Source of the DNA: VRUE01 sp963697695
GTDB taxonomy: Bacteria > Actinomycetota > Thermoleophilia > Solirubrobacterales > 70-9
Direction: 5' to 3'
NCBI GenBank assembly: GCA_963697695.1
Contig: OY969094.1
Location: 992,001-1,056,000 of the forward strand
DNA: 64,000 nt
Positions 63,382 through 64,000 of the stretch are shown here, piece after piece (within the stretch, counting starts at the first letter, position 1; each line of letters starts with the position of its first letter). Under the pieces are notes generated by a model that worked only from the letters and a program-made list of their open reading frames with translations, made no database searches and was not told the DNA's origin. The translations under genes and the position numbers were made by a program.

Positions 63382-64000
63382 GCGCGGGCACGACCTCGAA
63401 CTGCGACATCAGGCCGTGGTCCTCGTGGTCGAGCATGTGGCAGTGGACGACGAACTTGCCGGTGTAGTCGGAGAAATGGCCGGCGAGGAGGATGCGTTCG
63501 CCGGGGTAGAGGAAAAAGGTGTCCTTGAGGCAGTCCTCCCAGGGCGGCGGCGGCTTGCCGTTGCGGGAGAGCAGGTACCAGTCGGTGTGGTGGAGGTGCA
63601 TCAGGTGGGCGACCTTGGTGCGGTTGACGATCTCCCAGGTCTCGGTCGTGCCGAGAGCCGGGTGGGCCTCCGCACGGGCCGGGTTGAAGGTCTTGCCGTT
63701 GATCAGCCAGGTCGTCTTGAAGAGACCGCCGATCGAGATCGTCCAGGTGCGGTCGGGTTCGCGCTTCGCCTCCTTAGCCCAGCGCGGCAGGGGCCGCAGC
63801 GAGCGGGGCACGCGCGTCCGGTCGAGCACGCGTCCGGAGCCCACCCGGAACTGCATCAGGGCGCCGACGTAGGGCAGCGAGCCCATGCCGCGCCTGCCGT
63901 CGTGGCGGTGGCCGCTGCGCAGCTCCAGCTCCGTGCCGGCGGCGCCGGAGAAGTCGACCACCACCTCGGCCCGCTCCCCCGGCCCCAGCAGCAGCTGCCG
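63365..64000 (-). CDS. Multicopper oxidase, C-terminal part, cut by window edge
   Basis: The frame is open to the window end; the visible part begins RQLLLGPGERAEVVVDFSG, a domain-boundary motif of multicopper oxidases. Copper-binding HLMHLHHTDW and HCHMLDHEDHGLM (with the T1 Cys) are both present near the C-terminus. CotA/bilirubin-oxidase-like enzymes oxidise metals or phenols with O2. Secretion cannot be judged because the N-terminus is missing. Confidence 0.9.
   Translation of the reverse strand, partial: RQLLLGPGERAEVVVDFSGAAGTELELRSGHRHDGRRGMGSLPYVGALMQFRVGSGRVLDRTRVPRSLRPLPRWAKEAKREPDRTWTISIGGLFKTTWLINGKTFNPARAEAHPALGTTETWEIVNRTKVAHLMHLHHTDWYLLSRNGKPPPPWEDCLKDTFFLYPGERILLAGHFSDYTGKFVVHCHMLDHEDHGLMSQFEVVPALRGSA

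Overview
This is a GC-rich actinobacterial chromosome segment. The gene content points to class Thermoleophilia, probably Solirubrobacterales: F420-type luciferase-like oxidoreductases, an AbiEi-like/DUF559 protein, GlpX, EgtB/EgtD, secreted beta-propeller proteins with Lys/Arg-rich tails, and frequent GTG or TTG starts. The assignment rests on protein families and style only; no rRNA, tRNA or CRISPR array was seen. The window is packed with genes. No stretch over 300 bases lacks one, and many neighbours overlap at ATGA, GTGA or TTGA junctions or tail to tail.

Layout. 1-3105: three tandem TetR regulators on the minus strand; the third is split by an IS481-family element. 3292-10732: two very large secreted proteins that look AT-richer than their surroundings. 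11012-13475: an NAD(P)-binding protein, class II fructose bisphosphatase GlpX and a toxin/antitoxin-like pair, bounded by a second, inverted copy of the same IS (13494-14550). 14591-18932: an F420-type oxidoreductase, ergothioneine genes egtBD, an SDR and a membrane protein. 19099-21033: a pilin-like secreted protein and an AbiEi/DUF559 gene bracketed by palindromic direct repeats. 21058-24996: an F420-type oxidoreductase in line with the three-subunit NAD(P) transhydrogenase. 25025-27409: a P-type ATPase. 27483-31656: an acyl-CoA/oxygenation cluster (thiolase, enoyl-CoA hydratase, Baeyer-Villiger-type monooxygenase, hotdog thioesterase). 31772-38444: small membrane and zinc-ribbon proteins, an ECF sigma/anti-sigma pair, an acyltransferase, PAS and metallo-beta-lactamase proteins, an HD protein, DUF6328 and a frameshifted photolyase. 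38517-40510: MTA phosphorylase and MTA/SAH deaminase. 40557-44249: a complete glycine-betaine-type ABC importer. 44355-46075: MFS exporter with MarR regulator. 46193-50800: membrane protein, DUF2332, AhcY, ion channel. 50782-54205: acetyl-CoA synthetase and a CstB-like persulfide enzyme. 54329-60926: cell-envelope and signalling genes (NlpC/P60, SHOCT, cupredoxin, TrmH, diguanylate cyclase, PBP1A). 61013-64000: VOC protein, small membrane protein, secreted PQQ-type sugar dehydrogenase and a partial multicopper oxidase.

Genes that fit together. EgtD, MTA phosphorylase, MTA/SAH deaminase and AhcY all make or recycle S-adenosylmethionine by-products. EgtBD (ergothioneine), the CstB-like enzyme and the photolyase relate to redox and light stress. 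The transhydrogenase and F420-type enzymes relate to reduced cofactor supply. The minus-strand run from 60926 to 54329 is envelope-centred.

The most unusual theme is a set of unrelated palindromic elements, mostly just behind stop codons. They include a 38-bp repeat bracketing the DUF559 gene (20029-20080 and 20996-21033), an about 80-bp repeat (27406-27486 and 55660-55742), a hairpin family with conserved inner strands but gene-specific outer arms (30384-30498 and 54210-54311), single-copy long hairpins (38448-38488 and 44257-44323), and a palindrome that sits in frame inside a deaminase gene (40222-40272).
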